Positions 1 to 8,727 of a stretch of DNA of 64,000 nt are shown one piece after another. Under the pieces are notes generated by a model. It ran no database searches and had not been told where the DNA came from. It saw only the letters and a program-made list of their open reading frames with translations. Origin of the DNA: Nitrospira sp. ST-bin5 (GTDB lineage: Bacteria; Nitrospirota; Nitrospiria; Nitrospirales; Nitrospiraceae); assembly GCA_002083555.1 (NCBI GenBank), contig MSXN01000009.1, forward strand, positions 1 through 64,000, written 5' to 3'. Position 1 is the stretch's first letter, and every line of letters starts with the position of its first letter. Made by a program: the position numbers and the translations under genes.

Positions 1-479
1 TGGGCTATCTCAAAGACGAGTTTCCCGGACTCCATGCGGTGATTGTGGGAAGCGGCGGGCAACACCATGCCTTGCTCGCACAGGCTGACTCCTTGGGCGT
101 CCGTGATCGCATTCATTTGGTCGGGCATCGAGACGATATCGAGCAGTGCCTGGCCGGGATGGACTGCTTTGTATTTCCCTCGTTGAACGAGGGAATGGGG
201 CGCGCGTTGATCGAAGCGATGGCGGCAGGGCTTCCGGTGGTGGCCAGTCGGGTTGGCGGAATCCCCGCGATTGTCCAACATGAGGAGAACGGGTTGTTGG
301 TTGAGGCGGGGGATGGACGGGCGCTGAGCGAAGGGCTGCGTCGTATCCTGGGCGATCCACAGCTGGCCGATAGGCTCGGCCGGAACGCCTCGCGCACGAT
401 CGGGCAGGAGTTTGGAGTGAAGGCCATGGTTGATGCCGTTGAGTCGGTATATCGGAGAGCCTTGCAGGCCCATGCATAA
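1..479 (+). CDS. Glycosyltransferase family 4/GT1, C-terminal part
   Basis: The reading frame is open from the left window edge (frame 3), so the gene starts outside. The visible 158 or so residues form the C-terminal nucleotide-sugar binding lobe of a GT-B glycosyltransferase. Recognisable elements are IVGSGGQ, LVGHRDDIE, the block FPSLNEGMGRALIEAMAAG containing the EGMGRALIEAMA acceptor/donor loop with its conserved Glu, and VGGIPAIV followed by ENGLLVE. The enzyme should transfer a sugar to a lipid-linked glycan in the cytoplasm. The downstream genes are all surface-polysaccharide types, so it is probably part of that locus. The sugar and acceptor cannot be read from the sequence. Confidence 0.85.
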   Translation, partial: GYLKDEFPGLHAVIVGSGGQHHALLAQADSLGVRDRIHLVGHRDDIEQCLAGMDCFVFPSLNEGMGRALIEAMAAGLPVVASRVGGIPAIVQHEENGLLVEAGDGRALSEGLRRILGDPQLADRLGRNASRTIGQEFGVKAMVDAVESVYRRALQAHA

Positions 480-1968
480 GCGCGGTTGGTACAGGACCGT
501 GACGGTCGCCGCCTGGATCGGCCTTGCGCTGTCGGGGTTGGTTTGGCCGTCGATGGTGTCGGCCGCGGAGCAGCGGGTGCCGCTTCGTGTCGCCATCCAT
601 GTCCATAGCACGGCCAGTACCGGGACCTTGAGCCTGGAGGCGTTGGCGGTCAGGGCTGAACAACAGGGGCTGGATGCGATCGTGCTCTCCGACAATTTCT
701 CTTTGGAGTATGAGTATGGTCTTCAACCGCTTGCCGGATTGCTGAGAAAGACCGTCAGTTTTCCATCGGTTCTGTCCTATGGAGTGGAGCGCTATCTTGA
801 GGAGATCCACTCGGTGCAGGCGCGTCATCCTCAGCTGGTGATTGTGCCGGGAGTGGAGGTCGCGCCCTATTATTATTGGACCGGCTCCCTCCGGCGCGGC
901 GATCTGACCATGCACGATGCGCAGCGCAATCTCCTGGTGCTGGGGTTGACGAAGGCGGAGGATTTTCGCGCGCTCCCGGCACGCGGGAATCCGTCGTCTT
1001 TTACGGTGGATGGAGCCAGTCTCGTGAATGCCGCGCCCCTGCTCTTGGCCGTTCCCGCGCTGTTCTTATGGAAGCCGATCGGTGCGGCGCGTCGAACCGT
1101 CGCCGCCTGCTGCCTGGTGTTGGCCGTGGCCACGCTGGTGAATGCCTGGCCGCTGGGAACGCCGCCGTTCAGTTCATACGAATCGCAGTTGGGCTATCGA
1201 CCCTATCAGGCATTAGTGGAGGTTGCGAATCAACGCGGTGCGGTTGTGCTGTGGTCGATGACGGAGGCGCGCGATCTTCAATCGCATGCCTTTGGTCCGT
1301 TGGGAACTGTGACCGTGAGGACCGATGCCCATCCGGAAGCATTGGCCTTGACCAGCGGGTATGCCGGGTTCGGCGGCCTCTATCAGGATACGAGGACCAT
1401 CACGGCGGCGGGCAGATTGTGGGACCAGCTCATTCAGGCGCATAGGGCGACGGCACTGTCTGTTGTGCCGACGATGGTCGGGGAGATCGCCTTTCACGGC
1501 TTGGCTGATAAAGGAAAGGACCTCGATCGTGTAGTGACAACGGTGTTTGCCAAGGAACGATCGGTTGCCGGCTTGTTGTCCGCGATCCGGTCCGGCCATG
1601 CCTATGCGGCTGCCGAAGGGGATCATCGGGTGATGTTGACCTTGGACGAGTTCAGCCTTGGTTGTGACTGCAATCAGGCGACCGTCGGCATCGGAGAGCA
1701 CATGGCTCTGCCGTCCGGCTCGCACGCGGTCGCAACGGTTCGGCTGTCAGCGCGAGACGGCAAGGCTCATCCGGTCACTCTGCGTCTGATCCGGTCGGGA
1801 GAGATTATCAGGATGACGAAGGCTGAGACTCCCGTGCAGTACCAATTGGCGGATACGACGCCCGTACCGGACGCCGGCGCGTATTACCGTCTGGAAGTCG
1901 TCGGCCAGAGCGGCGAGTTGTTGACCAATCCCATCTATGTCGATGCGCCTGCGAAGGAACGGGGATAG
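472..1968 (+). CDS. PHP-domain-like protein with signal peptide and two mid-chain membrane segments
   Basis: I start at ATG 472, which overlaps the glycosyltransferase end by 8 bases; the longer frame from 430 would add residues before a clean signal peptide (MHKRGW...GLALSGLVWPSMVSAAE). The mature N-terminus carries IHVHSTAST, the H-x-H start of a PHP metal-dependent phosphoesterase fold, followed by GLDAIVLSDN and VIVPGVEV. Unusually, residues of about 185-225 contain two hydrophobic stretches (VNAAPLLLAVPALFLW and TVAACCLVLAVATLV) inside the domain. A beta-rich C-terminal part ends near FDAP-type Ig-like sequence (TNPIYVDAP). It is likely an envelope-anchored hydrolase-like protein; substrate unknown. 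Confidence 0.6.
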   Translation: MHKRGWYRTVTVAAWIGLALSGLVWPSMVSAAEQRVPLRVAIHVHSTASTGTLSLEALAVRAEQQGLDAIVLSDNFSLEYEYGLQPLAGLLRKTVSFPSVLSYGVERYLEEIHSVQARHPQLVIVPGVEVAPYYYWTGSLRRGDLTMHDAQRNLLVLGLTKAEDFRALPARGNPSSFTVDGASLVNAAPLLLAVPALFLWKPIGAARRTVAACCLVLAVATLVNAWPLGTPPFSSYESQLGYRPYQALVEVANQRGAVVLWSMTEARDLQSHAFGPLGTVTVRTDAHPEALALTSGYAGFGGLYQDTRTITAAGRLWDQLIQAHRATALSVVPTMVGEIAFHGLADKGKDLDRVVTTVFAKERSVAGLLSAIRSGHAYAAAEGDHRVMLTLDEFSLGCDCNQATVGIGEHMALPSGSHAVATVRLSARDGKAHPVTLRLIRSGEIIRMTKAETPVQYQLADTTPVPDAGAYYRLEVVGQSGELLTNPIYVDAPAKERG

Positions 1969-1971
1969 TTC

Positions 1972-2688
1972 ATGCGCGTGACGATTCATCAACCGCAGTT
2001 TCTGCCCTGGCTGGGGTATCTCGATAAGATTGATCGAGCCGATCTGTTCATCGTGCTGGACACGGTGCAGTTCAAGAAGAACGAATGGCAGAACCGGAAC
2101 CGCATCAGAACGGCGGACGGCTGGCAGTGGCTGACGGTGCCGGTGTTGCATCATTTCGGTCAGCGCGTGCAGGAGGTGACGATCAATCCGACGGCAGCAT
2201 GGCGGGAGCAACATCTGCGTGCGCTGGAGATGCACTATGCGCGGGCGCCATTTATGAATCAGTACCTGCCGACATTGCGGGCGATCTATACGCAACCCTG
2301 GACCAGGTTGTCCGACCTGAATCTGGCGGTGATCCGATGGCTGTTACAGGCCTATGGCATTACGACGCCGTTGCGCTGCGCATCCGTGATGGTCGCGCGC
2401 GAAGAGCCGACGGATCGCCTGATCGATCTCTGCCGGGCCGTCGGTGCGACACGGTATCTCGCGGGACCCGGAGCTGACGGGTATATGGATAAGCCTCGGT
2501 TTGAAGCATCCGGTGTTGAATTGGAGATTCAGGAGTTTCTCCATCCCAAGTACGGACAGATGTACGAACCATTTGAGCCGAATCTATCGGCCATCGACCT
2601 ATTGTTTTGCGTAGGTCCTGACGCCTTGAACCAGTTGCGCAGTCGCCGGGTTCGAGAAGACCGGGCGACCGCGTCATCGCGATCATGA
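1972..2688 (+). CDS. WbqC-like family protein
   Basis: This 238-residue protein begins with MRVTIHQPQFLPWLGYLDK and continues with LFIVLDTVQFKKNEWQNRN, the signature start of the WbqC family. These proteins sit in O-antigen and exopolysaccharide loci and are thought to help make or attach amino sugars; their chemistry is not established. A family-typical block is VGATRYLAGPGADGYM. The gene starts 3 bases after the PHP gene and is 13 bases before the PIG-L gene, so all three are probably co-transcribed. The call rests on the N-terminal motif and full length. Confidence 0.85.
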   Translation: MRVTIHQPQFLPWLGYLDKIDRADLFIVLDTVQFKKNEWQNRNRIRTADGWQWLTVPVLHHFGQRVQEVTINPTAAWREQHLRALEMHYARAPFMNQYLPTLRAIYTQPWTRLSDLNLAVIRWLLQAYGITTPLRCASVMVAREEPTDRLIDLCRAVGATRYLAGPGADGYMDKPRFEASGVELEIQEFLHPKYGQMYEPFEPNLSAIDLLFCVGPDALNQLRSRRVREDRATASSRS

Positions 2689-2701
2689 CAAGGAGGCAGG
2701 T

Positions 2702-3346
2702 ATGACATTCGACGGCACAGAGGCGATGCGGATTCTCGCGATCGGCGCTCATCCGGACGACATCGAAGCCGGGTGCGGCGGAGCGCTGGTGAAATACGCG
2801 CAGAACGGCCATCGGGTGTTCTTGATGGTGATGACCGAGGGAGAGCAGGGCGGCGCCGGCGAGATCCGGAAGTTCGAGCAGGAGCAGGCGGCCAAGCAGC
2901 TCTGTGCCGAGCGGATTTTTTGGGGCGGCTATCAGGATACCGCCGTGCCGATGGGACGTGAGCTGATCCAGTCCATCGAAGCGGTCGTCAAGGAAGTCGA
3001 TCCGCATTTTATATTTGTGCATTATCACGACGACACGCATCAGGATCATCGCCACTTGGCTATGGCGGCGATTTCGGCCACGCGATACACGAAAAATGTC
3101 CTGTTTTATGAAGGTCCGACGACGCAAAACTTTGCGCCGACGGTCTTCGTCGACATCGATCAAGTGCTCGACGAAAAGATTGCCGCTATCGAGGCCCACG
3201 CGTCACAGGTCAGGAAGACGAACATCGAAGCGCTAAGCATCGTGGACGTGATCCGGTCATCGGCACATTTTCGCGGAATTCAGGGTCGGGTGAAAAACGC
3301 AGAAGGGTTTCTTCCTTTGCGATTGTTTATTAACATCGGAGCATGA
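2702..3346 (+). CDS. PIG-L/LmbE family N-acetylglucosaminyl deacetylase
   Basis: The 214-residue protein has the zinc-binding motif AIGAHPDDIEAGCGG near residue 13 and the second motif HYHDDTHQDHRHLA near residue 105, both diagnostic of the PIG-L/LmbE deacetylase fold. Such enzymes remove N-acetyl groups from GlcNAc-type sugars. A good ribosome site (AAGGAGG at about 2690) supports the start at 2702 over the internal ATG at 2729. It lies between a WbqC-like gene and an aminotransferase gene that overlaps its end by 4 bases, consistent with amino-sugar chemistry in a surface-glycan pathway. Confidence 0.88.
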   Translation: MTFDGTEAMRILAIGAHPDDIEAGCGGALVKYAQNGHRVFLMVMTEGEQGGAGEIRKFEQEQAAKQLCAERIFWGGYQDTAVPMGRELIQSIEAVVKEVDPHFIFVHYHDDTHQDHRHLAMAAISATRYTKNVLFYEGPTTQNFAPTVFVDIDQVLDEKIAAIEAHASQVRKTNIEALSIVDVIRSSAHFRGIQGRVKNAEGFLPLRLFINIGA

Positions 3347-4428
3347 CGACCGGCACCATCATGATTCCTCATTCGCGACCTTCAATTGCTCAGGACGAGA
3401 TTGATGCGGTGACCGATGTCCTGCAGTCCGGCCATCTTGCGCAGGGCGTGGTCGTCGAACGGTTCGAGCGGGGGATGGCCGCCTATCTCGGCCTGGCCGG
3501 CGGCGTCGCCGTCAATTCGGGAACGATGGCGCTGGAAGTCGCGCTCCGGGTCCTGGGCGTCGGGCCCGGTGATGAAGTGTTGCTGCCCAGTTATGTCTGT
3601 GCCGCGCCGTGGCAGGCCGTTCAGCGTGTCGGAGCCCAGGCGCGTCTGGTGGATATTGAGCCGGACACTTTTCAGATCGATGCCGATCTGGCCCGGGCGG
3701 CAATCACCTCCAGGACCCGCGCGATCATTGTGCCGCATCTGTTCGGGTTACCTGCCGACCTGACCGCGCTTGCACGATTGGGGGTCCCGCTCATTGAGGA
3801 CTGTGCGCAGACGTTGGGGGCCACGGAACAGGGGCGGGCGGTCGGGTCAGTGGGTACGCTCACGGTCTGTTCCTTCTATGCGAACAAGTTGTTGTGTGCG
3901 GGCGAAGGCGGGATGGTGTTGTCGCGCGATCCGGAGTTGCTTGAGCGAGCTCGGGCCCTTCGTGAGTATGACGGTGCACTGTCGCTGAATCCTCAGGCGA
4001 CGAATCTCAAGATGACCGACGTGCAAGCGGCCATCGGGTTCGCGCAATTGAATCGGCTTCCGGAATTGTTGACGCGGCGTGCGAGCGTGGCCCGGCAGTA
4101 TCGCGAGGCGCTGGCCGGAACGTCCGCAACTGTGCCGGCGGTGCCGTCTGGCCGGTCGCATGTCTATTATCGGTTCGTGGTGCGAATATCCAGGCGGGGA
4201 GTAGGCTCGGATGAGTTGAACAACTGCATCGGGAGATTGGAGCGTGCCGGCGTGCAATGCCGGAAACCGGTCTTTCGGTCATTGCATCGCTATCTCGGCC
4301 TTGAAGGATTTCCAGCCAGCGAGGCGGCAGAAGACAACGCGCTCTCTATTCCGCTGTATCCCGGTTTGGCGGACGGAGAAGTTGCTCAGATCATCATGGC
4401 GATGAGGGATGAATGGCGACGCGAGTAA
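3343..4428 (+). CDS. DegT/DnrJ/EryC1/StrS family sugar aminotransferase
   Basis: A 361-residue PLP enzyme that should transaminate a nucleotide-linked keto-sugar. It opens with IPHSRPSIAQDEIDAV, has the cofactor loop NSGTMALEVALRVLGVGPGDEV, the Asp of LIEDCAQTLGA, and the internal-aldimine lysine in CSFYANKLLCAGEGG (Lys182 from this start). Length is normal for the family. It overlaps the PIG-L gene by 4 bases (ATGA) and overlaps the next transferase by 16 bases, indicating translational coupling in one polysaccharide operon. The exact sugar cannot be told. Confidence 0.9.
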   Translation: MTTGTIMIPHSRPSIAQDEIDAVTDVLQSGHLAQGVVVERFERGMAAYLGLAGGVAVNSGTMALEVALRVLGVGPGDEVLLPSYVCAAPWQAVQRVGAQARLVDIEPDTFQIDADLARAAITSRTRAIIVPHLFGLPADLTALARLGVPLIEDCAQTLGATEQGRAVGSVGTLTVCSFYANKLLCAGEGGMVLSRDPELLERARALREYDGALSLNPQATNLKMTDVQAAIGFAQLNRLPELLTRRASVARQYREALAGTSATVPAVPSGRSHVYYRFVVRISRRGVGSDELNNCIGRLERAGVQCRKPVFRSLHRYLGLEGFPASEAAEDNALSIPLYPGLADGEVAQIIMAMRDEWRRE

Positions 4429-5585
4429 TCGAGAACGATCTGTCGATGGCCGAGAGCCCTCGTGCCTGGAAGTGGCTGACGCCGGCAATGGCCGTGGCAG
4501 TCATCGGGGTGCTTGCGCTGGCAGTGCCGGCTGTTCGCGACCAGTTTCAGTTGGAGGGGGTTCGGTGGCTCTATGTGCTCCTGTTTGCATGCCTCGGCAG
4601 TGTCGCCCTGACGCCGGTGATGGTGCAGATCAGTCACCACTGGAATCTCGTCGACATCCCGACGGAGCGGAAGATTCATGTGCAGCCCACGCCGCGGCTC
4701 GGAGGGGTGGCCGTCTATGCGGGATTCGTTGGATCGGTCCTGATGAATTCGATCCTGCCGGATTGGATGACGGCGATTGTGGTGGCAGGCTCATTGCTAC
4801 TGATCGTCGGAGTGATCGACGATATCCGGGAATTGCCGGCCTCATTGAAACTCGTGGCGCAGCTGGTGGCGGCCGGCATTGTCATCGCCTCGGGGAAAGT
4901 TCTCACGCTCTTTCCTGCAGGTGGGATTGGTGAAGCGGCGAATGTGCTGTTGACTCTACTGTGGATTGTCGGGATTACGAACGCTTTTAACTTCTTCGAC
5001 GGCATGGACGGTCTGGCCAGCGGTCTCGCCATTCTGATGGCGGGCTTCATGGGGATGGTGGCGTTTGAGACCGACCAGCCAGGGCTAGGGTGGTTGGCGA
5101 TGGCCGTCATTGGCGCCTGTGCCGGATTCTTCCCGTACAATTTCCGTGGCGCTCAGCCAGCAAAGATATTTCTTGGGGACGGCGGGTCGACCTTCCTCGG
5201 ATTCACGCTCGCCTGTCTCGCGGTCAAAGGCAACTGGGCCAACCATAGTCCCATCGTATCGTTCAGCAATCCGCTGCTGATTTTCGGCGTGCTCATCTAT
5301 GACATGATCCACATTACCGTGGAGCGTGTGGTCACCGGGAAAGTGCATTCCGTGAAAGAGTGGCTGGACTATGTGGGGAAAGATCATCTGCATCACCGGT
5401 TAGAGCGCGCGTTAGGATCCAGGCAGGCCAGCGTCGCCATGATTTTCCTGCTCACGATTTGCCTTGGCCTTTCCGCTATGGCGCTCCGCCATGCCGGCCT
5501 TCAAGAGGCCGTCTTGCTGCTGGTGCAAGCCGGGCTTATTGTTGGCATGGTAACCATCCTTGAATTGAGCGGTCGTCGCCGCTAG
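4413..5585 (+). CDS. MraY/WecA-like undecaprenyl-phosphate sugar-1-phosphate transferase
   Basis: A 390-residue polytopic membrane protein of glycosyltransferase family 4. It shows the family motifs in order: TERKIHVQPTPRLGGVAVY, VGVIDDIRELPASLKL (Asp-Asp), NAFNFFDGMDGLASG, KIFLGDGGSTFLGF, and the C-terminal DHLHHRL histidines. It should move a HexNAc-1-phosphate from UDP-sugar onto undecaprenyl phosphate at the inner face of the inner membrane, the first step of a lipid-linked glycan. The motif set is closer to WecA/WbpL than to MraY proper. It ends the polysaccharide cluster; the next gene is metabolic. Confidence 0.88.
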   Translation: MATRVIENDLSMAESPRAWKWLTPAMAVAVIGVLALAVPAVRDQFQLEGVRWLYVLLFACLGSVALTPVMVQISHHWNLVDIPTERKIHVQPTPRLGGVAVYAGFVGSVLMNSILPDWMTAIVVAGSLLLIVGVIDDIRELPASLKLVAQLVAAGIVIASGKVLTLFPAGGIGEAANVLLTLLWIVGITNAFNFFDGMDGLASGLAILMAGFMGMVAFETDQPGLGWLAMAVIGACAGFFPYNFRGAQPAKIFLGDGGSTFLGFTLACLAVKGNWANHSPIVSFSNPLLIFGVLIYDMIHITVERVVTGKVHSVKEWLDYVGKDHLHHRLERALGSRQASVAMIFLLTICLGLSAMALRHAGLQEAVLLLVQAGLIVGMVTILELSGRRR

Positions 5586-5625
5586 GGCTTGCACTCTTGC
5601 TCCGTTCCCGCTAGAAGATCCCTCC

Positions 5626-6657
5626 ATGGTTCCCACCGTTGAATGGAAAAATGGTGCCGTGCGCTTGCTCGATCAAAGCCGGTTGCCCGAATATGTCGAG
5701 TTTCTCGACTGTCGGGACTATCGGGCGGTGGCCGATGCGATCCGTGAATTGAAAGTCCGCGGAGCCCCTGCGATCGGTGTGACGGCCGCGCTGGGTGTGG
5801 CATTGGGTGCGCAGGCGGTCTCTGCAACGGAGTTTCCCGCATTTGCCCAGGCGCTTGTGCCGATTTGCGATCATCTGGCTGCCACCAGGCCGACAGCCGT
5901 CAATCTGTTCTGGGCGATCGATCGCATGAAAAAGAAACTCGCGTCCCTGAGCGCGCAATCGGTGCCCGCCGTGAAAGCCGCACTGTTGGCCGAGGCTCAA
6001 GCCATTCTTGATGAGGATATCGCGCTCTGTAAAGCCATGGGCAAGCATGGCGCGGAGCTGATCGCGAACGGGCAGACGGTCCTGACTCATTGCAATGCCG
6101 GCGCGCTGGCGACGGCGGGATATGGCACCGCCCTCGGTGTCATCCGCGCAGCGTGGGAGCAGGGCAAGAAGATCCAGGTCATTGCGGATGAAACGCGGCC
6201 AGTCTTACAAGGCGCCCGGCTCACGGCTTGGGAGCTGATGCAGGACAAAATTCCGGTGACGCTGATTACCGACAACATGGCCGGCTCGCTCATGCGCCAG
6301 GGGAAGATTCAGCTCTGCGTGGTCGGAGCCGATCGCATTGCCGCCAATGGCGACGTGGCGAACAAGATCGGCACCTATTCGGTGGCGGTCCTGGCCAGGG
6401 CTCACGGCATTCCGTTCTATGTCGCCGCGCCGTACTCAACCATCGATCTGAAGACCAAGACCGGCGCGGATATTCCCATCGAGCAGCGCAACCCGTTAGA
6501 AGTGACCACCATCCACGGAAGCCATCCGATCGCGCCCGCAGGCGTACCCGTCTACAATCCGGCTTTCGATGTCACCCCAGCCGAGCTGATCACCGGCATC
6601 ATTACCGAGCGCGGTGTGTTTAAGCCGGGAGAACTGGCCAGGCAGTTTGCATCGTAG
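5626..6657 (+). CDS. mtnA: S-methyl-5-thioribose-1-phosphate isomerase
   Basis: A 343-residue cytosolic enzyme of the methionine salvage pathway that isomerises methylthioribose-1-phosphate to methylthioribulose-1-phosphate. Family blocks seen are KVRGAPAIGVTAALG, the catalytic-cysteine region THCNAGALATAGYGTALG, and the catalytic-Asp block GADRIAANGDVANKIGTY. The eIF2B-alpha-like fold also occurs in translation factors and in ribose-1,5-bisphosphate isomerase, but the combination of these motifs fits MtnA. No other methionine salvage gene is adjacent. Confidence 0.93.
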   Translation: MVPTVEWKNGAVRLLDQSRLPEYVEFLDCRDYRAVADAIRELKVRGAPAIGVTAALGVALGAQAVSATEFPAFAQALVPICDHLAATRPTAVNLFWAIDRMKKKLASLSAQSVPAVKAALLAEAQAILDEDIALCKAMGKHGAELIANGQTVLTHCNAGALATAGYGTALGVIRAAWEQGKKIQVIADETRPVLQGARLTAWELMQDKIPVTLITDNMAGSLMRQGKIQLCVVGADRIAANGDVANKIGTYSVAVLARAHGIPFYVAAPYSTIDLKTKTGADIPIEQRNPLEVTTIHGSHPIAPAGVPVYNPAFDVTPAELITGIITERGVFKPGELARQFAS

Positions 6658-6694
6658 GACGCCTCTCCAAGCTGAGTATTGATGCTTTAGCCAG

Positions 6695-6723
6695 TTGCAA
6701 GCCCGTTATCAGCCACTTATAAT
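6695..6723 (+). promoter_or_regulatory. Sigma-70-type promoter of ndk
   Basis: A -35 box TTGCAA at 6695-6700 and a perfect -10 box TATAAT at 6718-6723 are separated by 17 bases. The ndk start lies 53 bases downstream of the -10 box, with a GGAG ribosome site in between. Confidence 0.8.
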
Positions 6724-6776
6724 GCGCCAGCGCTGTTCAATGTATCCTTTAACTTTCTGGAGAAATCGGAGCCACA

Positions 6777-7196
6777 ATGAGTGAACGTACGTTAGCGATT
6801 ATCAAGCCTGATGCCGTGAAGAAGAATGCCGTCGGGGACATCATCAACCGCTATGAGAAGGCGGGGTTGAAGCCGGTGGCAATGAAGCTGATGCAGATGT
6901 CGAAGCCCGTTGCGGAGGGATTTTATGCCGTCCACAAGGCGCGGCCATTCTTCGATAGCCTCTGCACCTTTATGTCGTCGGGCCCGGCGGTCGTGATCGT
7001 GTTGCAGGGTGACAATGCCATTAAGAAGAATCGGGAGTTGATGGGCGCGACCGATCCTGCCAAGGCTGACGCGAATACGATTCGCAAGGCACATGGCGCC
7101 AATATTGAGTTCAATGCCGTGCACGGATCGGATTCGCCTGAAACTGCGGCGTTCGAGACTGCCTATTTTTTCCCCGGTATGGAAATTTTCGGTTAG
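6777..7196 (+). CDS. ndk: Nucleoside diphosphate kinase
   Basis: A 139-residue enzyme that balances NTP pools by phosphoryl transfer through a histidine. It begins SERTLAIIKPDAVKK, has the Kpn-loop equivalent, and carries the active-site His116 in NAVHGSDSPETA. Length and motif order are normal for the bacterial enzyme. It has its own promoter. A lipoprotein gene follows by 19 bases, so the two may share a transcript. Confidence 0.96.
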   Translation: MSERTLAIIKPDAVKKNAVGDIINRYEKAGLKPVAMKLMQMSKPVAEGFYAVHKARPFFDSLCTFMSSGPAVVIVLQGDNAIKKNRELMGATDPAKADANTIRKAHGANIEFNAVHGSDSPETAAFETAYFFPGMEIFG

Positions 7197-7215
7197 GTCT
7201 TTTTCTCGGAGGGCG

Positions 7216-8652
7216 ATGGGTTCTTTGCCCTTCACTTCTGGACAACTACTGGTGCGAGGGACGGCGGTGGCGCTCTCTCTCGCACTATTGTGTGCCTGTA
7301 GCACGCGACTTGCCCCTTCTCCTTCCTCATCGGCCCCTCTCGAACAGATCCATGATGATCCCGCGCGCGATGCGCAATTGAGCCTGTTGCGGGAGGCGCA
7401 TCGGGCGTTTGCGCAGGAACGGTATCCTGCGGCTGCGCTTTTTTTTCGGCGATTTGTCGATTCGACCCCGCCGCCGCGCGCGCCGCAGTCGGCTGAGGCA
7501 CGCTGGTGGCTCGGACGTTCCTATGAGCAAATGGGGGAATATCGTGCGGCGATGGTCGAGTTTCGGGCCCTTGCCACGGGTGAGGCAGGGGGCGATTCTC
7601 AGGCACAGCTCTACCAGCAACAGGCGTTGGACCGGCTTGATCAGCTACGCCAGATTCCGGGCGGGTCTCTTGCTACTGTCGCTCGTCAGGTCGCTGTGGG
7701 GCTTCCTCTGTCTCAGCTTCCTCCTGTGTCGGCTTGGGTGGCGTGGTTGCAAGCATTGCTGAAGATCGGTGTCACGACGGTGCTGCTGGATCCGGCCGGT
7801 TCTGACCAAGGCAATGATAGGAGTTTGGAAACGATACAGGCTTTTGCCGGTGTGGCGCATCTCGCCGGTTTCTCGGTGTGGGGTGCGCTGGATCTTCATC
7901 AAGGCCGTGGTATCGCTCTCAGGCCTGAGTGGCTGAGCCGGTCCTTGGCAAAGAATGGAGCGGTGCGTAACGGCCATGAGCCGGGCGGCACGCCGGCGAT
8001 GCTCCCCGATCCGTTGCATCCTGACTACCAGGCCGTCATTGCGGAACGAGCGATCATGTTGCTGCGGGCGGGTTGTGACGGGATTCTCTTGAGGACGAGG
8101 GAGACGCAGGGTTTCGCGCAAGACTTTTCTGACGGATCATTTCAACGGTTTGCCTCGGCCTTTGGTCTGACCATCACGCCGCAGCAATTGTTGGGTGACG
8201 CGGCTGGTGGAGAGGCCATGGAGTATGACCGGGAATCAACCTATTGGCGATGGGTGGGTTGGAAGGCCAGAGGTTATGCCACCGTGGCGGTGCGCATCAG
8301 AAGACTGATTCGTGATGCTAACCCGGCTGGGCGCCTGTTGATTGAGGTTCACGGAAGCACGGTCAGCGAGCCGTTGACTGGGTTGGAACAATACGGTGAG
8401 GATCTCAACGATTTGTTCCAACGGGGCGGGGGGGAACTCGTCATTCGTACAGAAGGTAGCAAGCGCCCGGCGCTGTTGGAACAGGTCGCTCAGCAAGTGG
8501 GTTCGTCCGATCGGCTCTGGCTGGTTCGCCCTGTGACGGTGCCGGATACGACTCCGCTCGCCGAGTGGACCGAAGGGCTTGGGGCAGTCACTCTAGAAGA
8601 GGAGGGCGGGAATCAGTTGCTGCTGCCTCGAAGTACGGGCAGTCTTCCTTGA
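7216..8652 (+). CDS. Lipoprotein with N-terminal TPR-like part and glycosidase-like domain
   Basis: I start at ATG 7216, which gives a lipoprotein signal (VALSLALLCACST) with Cys about residue 27-28; the open frame extends back into ndk. Residues of about 45-130 form helix pairs typical of TPR/YfgC-like repeats (RAFAQERYPAAALFFRRFV, WWLGRSYEQMGEYRAAMVEF). The C-terminal two thirds contains DPLHPDYQAVIAERAIMLLRAGCDGILLRTRE, which resembles the barrel of hypothetical glycoside hydrolase-like (GHL/DUF-type) proteins. No catalytic residues can be assigned. It is likely an outer-membrane or periplasmic-face lipoprotein with a polysaccharide-related role, at low certainty. Confidence 0.5.
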   Translation: MGSLPFTSGQLLVRGTAVALSLALLCACSTRLAPSPSSSAPLEQIHDDPARDAQLSLLREAHRAFAQERYPAAALFFRRFVDSTPPPRAPQSAEARWWLGRSYEQMGEYRAAMVEFRALATGEAGGDSQAQLYQQQALDRLDQLRQIPGGSLATVARQVAVGLPLSQLPPVSAWVAWLQALLKIGVTTVLLDPAGSDQGNDRSLETIQAFAGVAHLAGFSVWGALDLHQGRGIALRPEWLSRSLAKNGAVRNGHEPGGTPAMLPDPLHPDYQAVIAERAIMLLRAGCDGILLRTRETQGFAQDFSDGSFQRFASAFGLTITPQQLLGDAAGGEAMEYDRESTYWRWVGWKARGYATVAVRIRRLIRDANPAGRLLIEVHGSTVSEPLTGLEQYGEDLNDLFQRGGGELVIRTEGSKRPALLEQVAQQVGSSDRLWLVRPVTVPDTTPLAEWTEGLGAVTLEEEGGNQLLLPRSTGSLP

Positions 8653-8678
8653 CAAATCACGTGGTTGCCCACTACGAT
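8649..8678 (+). promoter_or_regulatory. Sigma-70-type promoter of the gcvH-lpdA-tyrS unit
   Basis: A consensus -35 box TTGACA (8649-8654, overlapping the end of the lipoprotein gene) is followed after 18 bases by TACGAT (8673-8678). Transcription would begin about 8686, roughly 40 bases before the gcvH start at 8728. Confidence 0.65.
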
Positions 8679-8727
8679 CCGATGTCTTTCCACGGGCGTT
8701 TCTTCACTTGATTACGATGGAGACTCT

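Noticed and set aside
10..915. A 301-residue open frame on the minus strand at the left end
   Set aside because: It is antisense to the glycosyltransferase and the PHP gene, is Arg/Pro-rich, and has no known motif; it is a shadow of GC-rich coding DNA.
8665..8727. The longer gcvH form starting with TTG 8665
   Set aside because: It overlaps the promoter -10 region; the normal H-protein N-terminus begins at 8728.
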